This document shows, piece by piece, positions 37,230 through 46,456 of a stretch of 64,000 nt of DNA. The stretch lies in NCBI RefSeq assembly GCF_000749845.1, contig NZ_JQHM01000005.1, positions 101,603 to 165,602 of the forward strand, written 5' to 3'. How positions within the stretch are numbered: position 1 is the first letter of the stretch; the number at the start of each line of letters is the position of its first letter. Both the position numbers and the translations under genes were made by a program. Source of the DNA: Pectobacterium betavasculorum. GTDB lineage: Bacteria > Pseudomonadota > Gammaproteobacteria > Enterobacterales > Enterobacteriaceae. Below the pieces are notes generated by a model that was not told the origin of the DNA, searched no databases, and worked only from the letters and a program-made list of their open reading frames with translations.

Positions 37230-38354
37230 TTATTTACAGTTAGCTGCTGTCAGTACTGCCTGATTTTTACCTACGCCAGCATAGTTCGCCAGTTTGTCCT
37301 TCACGCACTGTGCGGAAACCGGGGAGTAGCTATACGGAACTGCAGGGAATTTTCCGGTGCTCTTCCAGTCATCCGCATTGATGTGCGGTGTGGACGGTTT
37401 ACCCCAGGTGATTTTGTATTTAGCAAAATCAGACGGGCTGGCAATGTTGTTATTACGCAGTTCCCAGGTACCGAAGTTAGAGTCGTCATTACGTGCGGTC
37501 ACAGGGTTGAGGGCATTTTCGAACCAGTTGCTTTCGATCAGCGCGATCCCTTTCTGACGGACGTTAAAGCCTGAACTTTTGATGCCGTCATACAGGTTGT
37601 TGTAAGCATGCACCTGACCACCACGTTGCAGCGGCAGACGTGAGTTTACATCGCTGTAAATATTGTGATGGTAAGTCAGGTTACGACCCGTATCCGTATT
37701 GCTTGAACCGCTCAACCCCACCTTTTTCACGCCATGGATGTAGTTGTACGATACCGTCACGTTGGTTGAGGCTTTCTTGATATCGATAGCCGATTCAAAG
37801 GTGGTGTCGTTGTCTGGCGTACCGGCGCATTCGAAGTTCTTAGCGAAGATCTCGTTGTGGTCGATCCAGACGTTCGGTGAGTTATCAATACGGATAGCAT
37901 CGCCATCTTTTGCGCCACCCGGCATATAGCCGAAGCGCATGTTACGTACGATAACATTGGAAGAGTTAATTACCCAGATACCGAAGTTAGCGGAAGACCC
38001 ATTGGTACCAAGGATGGTGATCCCTTTGGTGAACTCTTTGATTTCTACACTGCGCGGATCTTTGCTCCATTGGCCACAGATATTGGCTTCAGCCGCTTTA
38101 ATCAGCGCATCTTCATTACCGTTATAGGTAATCACGAGCGGGTAGGCCCCACCTTTGACAGCTTTACCGCTTGAGTCTTTTTTCGCTGCCTCAATGATAT
38201 CGACGATCTCTTGCAAAGAACGTGCAGTTTTTTTCACGGCACCGGAAACGTCGCCGCCGTCAGTAGTGGCATAACCTCCCGTGTTTGCCGCCATTGTCGG
38301 TTGGGCTGCGAGCAGCAACAGCCCAGCGGCTGCAGAAGGCAGTAGGTATTTCAT
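37230..38354 (-). CDS. pelA: Pectate lyase (PelA-type), secreted, PL1 family
   Basis: 374 residues from the ATG at 38354, where the signal peptide MKYLLPSAAAGLLLLAAQP..MA begins; 25 upstream in-frame codons lack a plausible start. It carries the PL1 residues WIDHNE, FESAIDIKK and RLPLQRGG and four conserved cysteines. It is closest to PelB at the C-terminal end, where both read GVGKNQAVLTAANCK. First gene of the cluster in the direction of transcription; the letter A is assigned from order. Confidence 0.9.
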   Translation of the reverse strand: MKYLLPSAAAGLLLLAAQPTMAANTGGYATTDGGDVSGAVKKTARSLQEIVDIIEAAKKDSSGKAVKGGAYPLVITYNGNEDALIKAAEANICGQWSKDPRSVEIKEFTKGITILGTNGSSANFGIWVINSSNVIVRNMRFGYMPGGAKDGDAIRIDNSPNVWIDHNEIFAKNFECAGTPDNDTTFESAIDIKKASTNVTVSYNYIHGVKKVGLSGSSNTDTGRNLTYHHNIYSDVNSRLPLQRGGQVHAYNNLYDGIKSSGFNVRQKGIALIESNWFENALNPVTARNDDSNFGTWELRNNNIASPSDFAKYKITWGKPSTPHINADDWKSTGKFPAVPYSYSPVSAQCVKDKLANYAGVGKNQAVLTAANCK

Positions 38355-38433
38355 TGTGTACTCTCCTTGACATAGAATTTTTTGGGTATTTATCACTACA
38401 CACCCTGTGTAATAAAATGGCCGTTTCAAAAAA

Positions 38434-38452
38434 AATGAAATTAAGGTTTGTC
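38434..38452 (-). promoter_or_regulatory. KdgR-like box upstream of pelA
   Basis: AATGAAATTAAGGTTTGTC on the plus strand, 80-98 bp before the start codon, matches the KdgR consensus at about 15 of 19 positions. It occupies the same place as the pelC box and partly overlaps a TTTCA-N7-TGAAA palindrome. Confidence 0.5.
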
Positions 38453-38560
38453 TATAAGGCCGAGCTAAGTGTTAACAGAAAAAACAAACAATACAAGATG
38501 GGTCGATAAATATATTAATTAAATGGCAGGGGGCAACTGAGATGATTTGTGTCTATTCCA

Positions 38561-38588
38561 TTTAAATAGAAACCAGTTTCTATTTAAA
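38561..38588. promoter_or_regulatory. Perfect 13-bp-arm palindrome upstream of pelA
   Basis: TTTAAATAGAAAC / GTTTCTATTTAAA with spacer CA, 28 bp in all and without a mismatch, about 210-235 bp before the pelA start. Its GAAAC..GTTTC core resembles the KdgR operator core but with a 2-bp spacer rather than 3. No equivalent was seen upstream of pelB or pelC. Probably a dimeric regulator site. Confidence 0.6.
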
Positions 38589-38680
38589 GTAATTAAAATC
38601 AATGTTTTGTGTTTTTATTTGGGTTTTATTCTTTGTTTTTATCCGCGTTATATCTATGGTTTTATTCATTCTTTAGCAAT

Positions 38681-38696
38681 TGTGATCGTCGTCAAA
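38681..38696. promoter_or_regulatory. CRP-like site upstream of pelA
   Basis: TGTGA-TCGTCG-TCAAA, beginning 327 bp before the start codon, the same distance as in pelC. Left half perfect, right half partial. The remaining sequence up to 38950 is AT-rich and shows no gene. Confidence 0.45.
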
Positions 38697-38950
38697 AGTT
38701 AAAAATAAACATTGGTAAGAAAGATAAAATCCGTGAGCTAACCTGCCAGTTCAAAAAACGTAATTAATTCATAAGGGATTTTTAGTTATTATTTTTTTGT
38801 TAAAAATGATTTCAGAAAAATCGTTTTTTATAGGGGGTAATAAATATTACCTATTAATAACGGTACTTGTTGTAGAATTACATCAATTATTATCGATATA
38901 ATTATTATCGTGCTAATTTATTACTTAGAGATGGTAAATAGCTTCACATA

Positions 38951-39527
38951 TTACCGCTCCACTTTAGCCAGACCATGCAGATTGCCGGGGAACGGCGAAG
39001 CGGCATTCATAAATAGCTTTACCTGTTCTAATAACTGCCACATATACCGGCACTGATGGTTTCGCGTTATCGTTTCGTGTAACGACAACCACAGCAACTC
39101 GATGGGGTTCAGCCACGGCGAATACGTGGGCAGGAACAGCAACCGGAACTTCGTATTTTTTTCCAGCCAGCTTTCCACCTTGCGGCTTTTATGAATGATG
39201 TAGTTATCAACGACCAGCGTAATGGTTTTCGCTCGCCGGTATGTGCGCCGTAACGTTTCTAACAGATTGATAAATAAATCAGAACACTTTTTGCTGCCGC
39301 CGATGTAATGAACTCGTCCCGTTCCCGAATGCAGTGCACCCGCCAGATAATATTTTTGGTTATGTCCCGGCGTAGTAATACGTTTCTGTTGCCCTTTGCG
39401 CATCCAGTCCGCGCCGATTTTCGGGTTCAGGTCGATATCCACGTCATCCTGATAAAATACCGGATGGGTGAGTTTGTTGGGCTTCTTTACGCATTAGTCG
39501 TCGTTCGTCATCAGGGATTGCTGCTAT
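38951..39527 (-). pseudogene. IS630-family transposase remnant (frameshifted, 5'-truncated)
   Basis: The longest open part (38951-39442, 163 residues) is the C-terminal DDE domain of an IS630-type transposase: DVDIDLNPKIGADW, LVVDNYIIHKS and LPTYSPWLNPIELLW carry the catalytic acids. Upstream, the frame AAIPDDERRLMRKEAQQTHP continues the same protein in another phase; one extra base near 39461-39469 separates them from HPVFYQDDVD. The N-terminal half is missing. The copy is therefore inactive. It lies right behind the pelA upstream region. Confidence 0.85.
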
Positions 39528-39706
39528 GATCGGCATCGCTCAGTCCGGTTGGTGATTTGTGATGTTTGGCGATTGATCAGATCGCACAACTTGGACTGAG
39601 TAACCGTCTTATCCGGTCAAGAGCTTTTATTGATTATTTCACCTGATAGTTTCTTTCATAGGGTTGCTGCGTATGCAGTACGCCATAACCCTCGTCCAGA
39701 ATTGTA

Positions 39707-40582
39707 ATGGAAGCGTGTGGTAGTGCAAATTACTGGTCCCGCCAGTTTAAGACATTCGGGCATGACGTCAGACAAATCAGCCCGCAGTATGTGTCACCTT
39801 TCCGAATGGGAAATAAAAACGACAAAAATGACGCCACCGCTATTGTTGAGGCTGATAGTCGTCCAGGTATGCGCTACGTACCGGGAAAAAGCATTGAGCA
39901 GCAGGATATTCAGTGTCTGCACCGAGTTCGCCAGCGGCTGATGAAAAACAGAACGGCGCTGATTAATCAGCTCAGGGGGCTGAGTCTGGAATACGGTATC
40001 GCCATACCGGAAGCCGCCCATAAAGTCATGGCCTGTCTGCCCGATTATCTGGAAGACGCGGAAAATGAACTCACCACGCTCAGCCGAGAGCTGTTTCAGG
40101 AGATGTTGCTGGAACTTCAGGACTGCCAGCAACGAATTAAAACGCTGGATGTACGCCTGAAGCAGATGAGTGCACAAAACGAGGATACGCTCCGGTTGGA
40201 GAATATTCTGGGTGTCGGGCCACTGGGCGCATCGGCACTGACGATAACTCTGGGTGACAGTAGAGATTTTACTAATGGTCGGCATTTTGCGAGTTATCTG
40301 GGATTAGTGGCCGGTGAGCACAGCAGCGGCGGTAAAACCAGACTTCTGGGAATAACGAAGCGTGGCGATGGTTATCTGCGCGGTTTGCTTATTCATGGTG
40401 CCCGCCCTGTGGTTTATCGTACAGTTAATCTCCCGGATGAGCGATGTAGCGCCCTCCAGAGATGGCTGAAGGGTATTATGGTCCGGAGCGGTGTGAATAA
40501 GGCCATTGTGGCGCTGGCGAACAAAAATGCCAGGGTGGCCTGGGCACTGGTAAACCAGAGAACGGATTATATTGCCAAATAA
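39707..40582 (+). pseudogene. IS110-family (IS1111 group) transposase, N-terminally truncated
   Basis: 291 residues from MEACGSANYWSRQF to the stop. Full IS110 transposases are about 320-400 residues and start with a RuvC-like DEDD domain; here the first 50 or so residues, including the first acidic residue, are missing, and a stop codon lies a few codons upstream in frame. The C-terminal domain is intact, with NILGVGPLGASALT and EHSSGGKTRLLGITKRGD containing the conserved serine. These elements recombine using a bridge RNA; this copy is probably inactive. Confidence 0.82.
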
Positions 40583-40830
40583 CAGTATGATTTATAAGAA
40601 GTCCAAAGCGTTGATGTGCTGACAGGGAGAACCGACTCTCTGTAAACCTGACAAATAGCTGGGTCATAGCAGGCTATTGCGATAATGAGGCCAGAGAGTA
40701 CGGATGTTCATCGGGGCTCACGAAGCCGGATATATGTGTGATTACTTTGTCAGAAAAAGATTTGCCCGTGCTTGCACTGGGTCGGTGTCCATATAGCTAT
40801 TTAGTAATGTCCGCTTTGGCACATAACTGA
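40583..40830 (+). ncRNA. Possible bridge-RNA region of the IS1111-type element
   Basis: IS1111-group elements carry their long non-coding end, encoding the bridge RNA, downstream of the transposase. This 250-bp gene-free stretch holds hairpins that would fit: ACAGGGAGA (40622) with TCTCTGT (40637-40643), and AATAGC (40654) with GCTATT (40673). The element's right boundary is not defined, so this is an inference from family knowledge. Confidence 0.35.
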
Positions 40831-40867
40831 CCGTCTATCTATCTCCCAAAATAACCAGTTCAATAGA

Positions 40868-41191
40868 TCAAACCAACACCTTCAACCCATGTTTCTGCAC
40901 CACGGTGAGCAGTTTCAGCGATAATCCGCTAGGGCGTTTTACGCCGCTTTCCCATTTTTGCACAGTCGAAACACTGGTGTTCAGGTAGCTGGCGAAAACG
41001 GGCTGGCTGACATTCAGCTTTTCACGCAGTGCCTTAATCTCAATAGGTTGAAGATCGTCCACGCTGTTGAGGCATGCTTTGTCAAAGTTGCGCATGGTTT
41101 CCTGTGGAATAGCGTCGACGCTGAATAATCCAGAAGCCGCGCTATGGATAGCCTCAAATGCAGGACTCTTAAATTTACTTTTTGCGGTCAT
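40868..41191 (-). CDS. HTH-type antitoxin, NadS/HigA-like
   Basis: 107 residues. A Cro/C1-type helix-turn-helix fills the C-terminal half (IKALREKLNVSQPVFASYLN..VSTVQKWESGVKRPSG). The N-terminal part (FKSPAFEAIHSAASGL) resembles the toxin-contacting arm of NadS-type antitoxins. Its start overlaps the toxin gene by 17 nt and it is second in the operon, the toxin-first order. It should neutralise the toxin and repress the shared promoter. Confidence 0.85.
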   Translation of the reverse strand: MTAKSKFKSPAFEAIHSAASGLFSVDAIPQETMRNFDKACLNSVDDLQPIEIKALREKLNVSQPVFASYLNTSVSTVQKWESGVKRPSGLSLKLLTVVQKHGLKVLV

Positions 41192-41534
41192 GGCAAATCT
41201 CCACCAGTTCTTTACTCTTGATCAGTGCCGTAATTTTTTCATCGGCGAGGGTTGCGTATTGTTTCGCCAACTCGCGGAATCCGGCCAGTTCGCGATTATC
41301 GATGTTTGCCATATCTTGCTTGGCATACAGGAATGTGTAAAACCAGTGCTGCCCACCTTTCGCCAGTATGATGGCGCGATCGCGATTCTGGTTCAGTCGC
41401 TTCTTATAAACGCCGCCGCCGAGATCGTCGGCTTTCCCTTGCATCACCGCCTCAATAGCTTCACATAACTCGCTATCCTTGATGGCGTGGGATTTAGCCG
41501 CCTTAGTGAACCATTTGGTTTTGAATACACGCAT
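41175..41534 (-). CDS. RelE/ParE-superfamily toxin (PF06296 type)
   Basis: 119 residues, starting MRVFKTKWFTKAAKSHAI. The pattern GGGVYKKRLNQN..GRDRAIILAKGGQHWFYTFLYAK is typical of the RelE-like family paired with NadS antitoxins. Such toxins usually cleave ribosome-bound mRNA; that activity is inferred. It lies in the mobile debris between the pel locus and pabA, consistent with acquisition by transfer and maintenance by addiction. Confidence 0.83.
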   Translation of the reverse strand: MRVFKTKWFTKAAKSHAIKDSELCEAIEAVMQGKADDLGGGVYKKRLNQNRDRAIILAKGGQHWFYTFLYAKQDMANIDNRELAGFRELAKQYATLADEKITALIKSKELVEICHDRKK

Positions 41535-42554
41535 CAGGCCGACATCCTGTAACCTTAACTATAGCACTTAGTGCTAGATTACTCGCTTTTCTGGCAGAGT
41601 CAAAGCGCTTGAAGTCTGCAAAACTTTGTCGTATTTTTGACCATGAAATCCTGCTGTCGATGACAGCCACCAATGTTTCCAGTATCGGGATGATACGAGT
41701 GACCTGTGAGAAGCGCCTTCGGGTGGTCACACTGCCAAAGTCATAAGGAATGGAGCGTGGTCTGAGACTGACGCCTTCGGGCAACCACACGACACTTTTA
41801 CTCTTCCATCGCCTGCAAGGAAGAACACGCTCAGTTGCGTGTGGTAAATCTGCCATCCTTTGAAAGCAGATGTCGTCAGGTAGTTTGAACGCCGCTACGA
41901 GCGTGACGATGAAGATTACGCTAAACTTTACTTCAAGCCCAACATTGCCGTGGGCTTCACTATACCCAGCCAGAGAGCGGCTTCCATACCGTAGGAGACT
42001 GGCCGTAGCTGCAACGTTTATCGTTGTGGTGATTTCACTTCATAGGCGGCTTAAACAGCGTTTATCCTCGTAAGTTCGCGTTATCGCGCGACTTCGATTT
42101 TACTCGTCTCAATGATTTGCGTCTGCGCGTGTGAACGTGCTGGCTACGCGTTGCTATGCCGTCAGGCATCTGCTACGCGCCTGGCGGCAACGTCTGCACC
42201 GGCGTCACTTTTTCCGTGTCAACGGATGAAAGTGACGCCGCAGCCGAAGACCCTACAGCCCCATGAGACATGCACCTCACCCACCGCGTCATGAATCTGA
42301 CACACCCGTTTGTGCCGGACTGATCGCTTTTTTTACAGGAGATTGAACCGATACCGAGGCAGGCCTAACCGCCTGAGAGGAAATCGTGCAACCGCAGGCG
42401 GCCGCACCGAGTGCATCGCCGACACCTCCCAAGACCTCAACTGCTGTCCGCTCTGGCGCACAGGTATCGTTCAAGGCAGGTCAATTGCGATTGTTTCTGC
42501 CCTTTCCCATGCGCCAGAGAAAAGCATCCAGTTGAATTATGAGAGGTAAGTTGC
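41535..42554. other. Decayed accessory DNA without a recognisable intact gene
   Basis: About 1 kb between the toxin-antitoxin pair and an integrase remnant. Only short overlapping frames on both strands are open and none looks like a known family. Two related segments GCGCCTTCGGGTGGTCACAC and GACGCCTTCGGGCAACCACA (41711 and 41770 areas) recur. A fragment reading GGLNSVYPRKFALSRDF with a clear stop (42043-42128 area) looks like the end of a former protein. The base composition is GC-rich, unlike the AT-rich pel region next door. Most likely debris of an integrated element. Confidence 0.5.
42201..42239. repeat. Long hairpin in the accessory debris
   Basis: GGCGTCACTTTTTCCGT and ACGGATGAAAGTGACGCC form an almost fully paired stem with loop GTCA; the outer 11 bp pair perfectly. 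There is no T-run on either side, so it is not an ordinary terminator. It may be an element-borne recombination or transfer site, or the mark of an attenuator. Confidence 0.5.
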
Positions 42555-42725
42555 ATGAGTAAATTAAGTCGTGAAATGACCACGCTGGCGAAATAGGCTG
42601 GCGGGAGCTACAAGACGGTTCATGACCGTATCCGCATCATGGACAGGCTGTGCCGTCATCTGCTGGCAGGGTGTGATGAGTTCCGCTGCATGGTCATGGG
42701 TATCTTTAGCGTTTTGTTAGCGTAA
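42555..42725 (+). pseudogene. Integrase N-terminal remnant with internal stop
   Basis: From ATG 42555 the frame reads MSKLSREMTTLAK, a TAG at 42594, then AGGSYKTVHDRIRIMDRLCR and HLLAG. This matches the start of the integrase-domain proteins common on large integrative conjugative elements (DNA-binding N-terminal segment). Homology is lost after about 40 residues and the frame closes at 42725. It is a clear trace of a former integrated element next to pabA. Confidence 0.6.
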
Positions 42726-42762
42726 ATTTCTTGTCATCCCTTTCATGCTGGAGACAGGTACA

Positions 42763-42846
42763 ATGGCATTTATCGCTTTAGCCCGTAAGAATGTATCGAG
42801 AAAAATTGCGGGTATTAGTGCGGGTATGAAAAGAAAAATCAAATAA
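42763..42846 (+). CDS. Possible 27-residue cationic peptide
   Basis: MAFIALARKNVSRKIAGISA followed by GMKRKIK, with a GGAG ribosome-binding site 9 bp before the ATG. Net charge is about +8, and the hydrophobic residues (I4, V11, I15, I18, M22, I26) fall on one face of a helix. It ends 34 bp before pabA. It might be a small membrane-active peptide, a remnant or a leader; no family is recognised and chance is not excluded. Confidence 0.3.
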   Translation: MAFIALARKNVSRKIAGISAGMKRKIK

Positions 42847-42880
42847 CATGTTTATTATATATCAATAAGTTAAATTATTT

Positions 42881-43456
42881 ATGCTGCTAATTATCGATAA
42901 CTACGACTCCTTTACCTATAACCTTTACCAATACTTTTGTGAGCTTGGCGCACAAGTCGTGGTGAAGCGTAATGATGAACTGACGCTGAGTGAGATTGAA
43001 CGGCTTGCGCCTGAGCGATTGGTGATTTCTCCCGGCCCCTGCACGCCAGATGAGGCGGGGATTTCACTCGCGGCTATTCGTCACTTTGCCGATAAATTGC
43101 CTATTCTGGGTGTGTGTCTTGGCCATCAGGCGATGGGGCAGGCGTTCGGCGCGCGGGTGGTGCGGGCACGACAGGTGATGCACGGTAAAACCTCAGCGAT
43201 TGCGCACAGCGATATGGGGGTTTTCACTGGGTTGGCTCAGCCTTTGACGGTCACTCGTTATCATTCACTCATCATTGATTCTGCTTCGCTGCCTGATTGC
43301 TTTGAGGTTACGGCCTGGAGCGAATATAAAGGACAGCGCGATGAGATTATGGGGATACGTCATCGCTCCTTACCGCTAGAAGGGGTGCAGTTTCACCCCG
43401 AGAGTATTCTTAGCCAGCAAGGGAATCAACTTCTGGATAATTTTCTTAAAATTTAA
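42881..43456 (+). CDS. pabA: Aminodeoxychorismate synthase glutaminase subunit
   Basis: 191 residues (E. coli 187). A class I glutamine amidotransferase that supplies ammonia to PabB for 4-amino-4-deoxychorismate, the folate precursor. N-terminal [18 protein letters not shown], the nucleophile cysteine in [12 protein letters not shown] (about residue 79), oxyanion region SPGPCTP and the catalytic His/Glu in VQFHPESI are all present. In E. coli fic precedes pabA; here that position is occupied by element debris. Confidence 0.95.
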   Translation: MLLIIDNYDSFTYNLYQYFCELGAQVVVKRNDELTLSEIERLAPERLVISPGPCTPDEAGISLAAIRHFADKLPILGVCLGHQAMGQAFGARVVRARQVMHGKTSAIAHSDMGVFTGLAQPLTVTRYHSLIIDSASLPDCFEVTAWSEYKGQRDEIMGIRHRSLPLEGVQFHPESILSQQGNQLLDNFLKI

Positions 43457-43530
43457 TTACATAGAGAGTGATTCTTTTCAAGAACCGATTTAATATTGCC
43501 TGTGATTGATTTTTTATGCATATTTATTGA

Positions 43531-44802
<1,272 letters not shown>

Positions 44803-44811
44803 GTTCACGCT

Positions 44812-44870
44812 ATTTTGTGATAAGTCGTTATTTCGTGATAAACCATTTTTTGATAAATATTGAGTGATAA
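44812..44870. repeat. Degenerate TGATAA repeats before the argD terminator
   Basis: Four iterations of a T-rich unit ending in GTGATAA or TTGATAA (about 16-18 bp spacing) lie between the argD stop and the terminator. The layout resembles the repeats upstream of hofQ at 9769. Probably a slipped, non-coding spacer. Confidence 0.4.
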
Positions 44871-44904
44871 AAAAAGCGTGATGCCAGAGGCCTCACGCTT
44901 TTTT
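44871..44904. terminator. Bidirectional terminator between argD and crp
   Basis: A perfect 11-bp stem AAAAAGCGTGA / TCACGCTTTTT with an 11-nt loop. Its A/T-rich stem base gives T-runs on both strands, serving the convergent argD and crp genes. Confidence 0.9.
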
Positions 44905-44929
44905 ATTGGTAGGGTACCGCGACAAGGGA

Positions 44930-45562
44930 TTAGCGAGTGCCGTAAACGACAATCGTTTTACCGTGCGCAGAGATCAGATTCTGGTCTTCTAACATTTTAA
45001 GAATGCGGCCCACGGTTTCACGCGAGCAGCCAACGATTTGCCCAATTTCCTGACGAGTAATTTTAATTTGCATGCCATCTGGATGCGTCATGGCATCAGG
45101 TTGTTTGGCCAGGTTGAGTAATGTTTGGGCGATACGGCCGGTTACATCAAGGAAGGCAAGGTTGCCGACTTTTTCTGAAGTAACTTGAAGTCTGTTTGCC
45201 ATTTGCGCAGACAGACGCATGAGGATATCCGGGTTAACCTGAATGAGCTGGCGGAATTTTTTATAGGAAATTTCAGCCACTTCACAGGCGGTTTTTGCCC
45301 GAACCCAGGCACTGCGTTCCTGACCTTCTTCAAATAGGCCGAGCTCACCAATAAAATCGCCCTGATTGAGGTAGGAAAGGATCATTTCCTTGCCTTCTTC
45401 ATCTTTGATTAGCACTGCTACAGAGCCTTTCACGATGTAGTAAAGCGTTTCTGCTTTTTCACCTTGGTGAATCAGCGTGCTCTTCGATGGATACTTGTGG
45501 ATATGACAATGGGAAAGGAACCATTCGAGAGTTGGGTCTGTCTGCGGTTTGCCGAGAACCAT
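44930..45562 (-). CDS. crp: cAMP receptor protein (catabolite activator)
   Basis: 210 residues, the E. coli length and nearly the same sequence. The cAMP-binding beta-roll (about 19-110) includes the phosphate-binding cassette [17 protein letters not shown]; the C-terminal helix-turn-helix is [19 protein letters not shown]. It is the global activator of carbon-source genes and also acts on pel genes in soft-rot bacteria, so the TGTGA sites seen upstream of pelA and pelC are possible targets in the same window. Confidence 0.98.
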   Translation of the reverse strand: MVLGKPQTDPTLEWFLSHCHIHKYPSKSTLIHQGEKAETLYYIVKGSVAVLIKDEEGKEMILSYLNQGDFIGELGLFEEGQERSAWVRAKTACEVAEISYKKFRQLIQVNPDILMRLSAQMANRLQVTSEKVGNLAFLDVTGRIAQTLLNLAKQPDAMTHPDGMQIKITRQEIGQIVGCSRETVGRILKMLEDQNLISAHGKTIVVYGTR

Positions 45563-45935
45563 TCGCTATCATCCTCTGTTGTAATTCACTGCGCAAATTA
45601 CAGGGGTCAGAGTTCCCTGTACGGCGTGTTTAACTGCTAAAAAATAAAATTCAGTCTAGGCAGAATGACGTCAGGGAATATACTGGAACCACTGTACCCT
45701 TGGTTTTTCGATTGCTGCCTTGCCGCACCGTAAACGTGGCTGGGTATTTCTGGCTACGTCATCATCTTCTTCGTTTCTGGGTTTGTCCAGAAAAGGTCTA
45801 TTCTATTTTCGTTTTAACACAGCTTTAAGGATGTGTCTTGTGTTGTCTCGCTTCAGCATGACAAAGCTCTGATTAACGCTGGTTTTTGTACAGTAACGGT
45901 ATAAATTTTCAAAAAATTTTTAGTGGAGAGGCATT
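45563..45935. promoter_or_regulatory. Divergent crp / yhfA intergenic region
   Basis: 373 bp without a gene. Near yhfA a TATAAA at 45900-45905 is a plausible -10; no convincing -35 is placed. On the crp side there is a short hairpin CAGGG / CCCTG near 45601-45619 in the leader, but no full CRP operator could be read by eye. In E. coli this interval holds the divergent promoters that CRP uses for autoregulation. Confidence 0.4.
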
Positions 45936-46343
45936 ATGCAGGCTCGGGTAAAATGGGTTGAAGGTTTAACGTTTTTGGGCGAATCCGCATCAGGACATCA
46001 GGTATTGATGGACGGTAATTCTGGCGATAAAGCGCCGAGTCCGATGGAAATGGTATTGATGTCGGTAGGGGGATGCAGCGCGATTGATGTGGTGTCGATT
46101 CTGCAAAAAGGCCGTAACGATGTGGCGGATTGCGAGGTGAAATTAACCTCAGAGCGTCGCTCTGAAGCGCCGCGCTTATTTACCCATATCAATCTGCATT
46201 TTATCGTGACGGGGAAAGGGCTGACCGATAAAGCCGTCGAACGTGCCGTTGAGCTGTCAGCGGAAAAATATTGCTCTGTGGCATTGATGCTGGGCAAAGC
46301 CGTTGAAGTGACGCACAGTCACGAAATTAGAGTACTGGCTTGA
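45936..46343 (+). CDS. yhfA: OsmC-family protein YhfA
   Basis: 135 residues, close to E. coli YhfA (134). An OsmC/Ohr-fold protein; the paired cysteines of the family are visible as the Cys in VGGCSAID (about residue 48) and the Cys in AEKYCSVALM (about 112). Members reduce organic hydroperoxides; the precise role of YhfA is not established. Strong GGAGAGG ribosome-binding site before the ATG. It is divergent from crp, as in E. coli. Confidence 0.92.
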   Translation: MQARVKWVEGLTFLGESASGHQVLMDGNSGDKAPSPMEMVLMSVGGCSAIDVVSILQKGRNDVADCEVKLTSERRSEAPRLFTHINLHFIVTGKGLTDKAVERAVELSAEKYCSVALMLGKAVEVTHSHEIRVLA

Positions 46344-46388
46344 TCTCTTTCACTGGGCACTAATTCTGGTCACTTAAGCCTGTTATTA

Positions 46389-46447
46389 GGGGAAACACAG
46401 GGGGAGGTTCCCGTAGGGAGGCCTCACCCCTGTGGTCGCCCCGTGTA
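46389..46447. repeat. Palindromic intergenic repeat, copy 2 (yhfA-prkB spacer)
   Basis: 59 bp on the plus strand starting GGGGAAACACAGG, with arms CACAGGGGGAGG / CCTCACCCCTGTG, an inner TTCCC-GTA-GGGA hairpin and the end GGTCGCCCCGTGTA. It is the same family as the copy at 561-620, with changes on both arms that keep pairing. Confidence 0.7.
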
Positions 46448-46456
46448 TCTCGATGC

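Noticed and set aside
41503..41856. 117-codon minus-strand frame upstream of the toxin gene
   Set aside because: Overlaps the toxin start, shows no family or ribosome-binding site, and lies in decayed DNA. Kept only as part of the debris region.
42310..42549. 79-codon and opposing 61-codon frames in the debris
   Set aside because: Both strands are open because of GC-rich composition; neither has a start signal or known motif.
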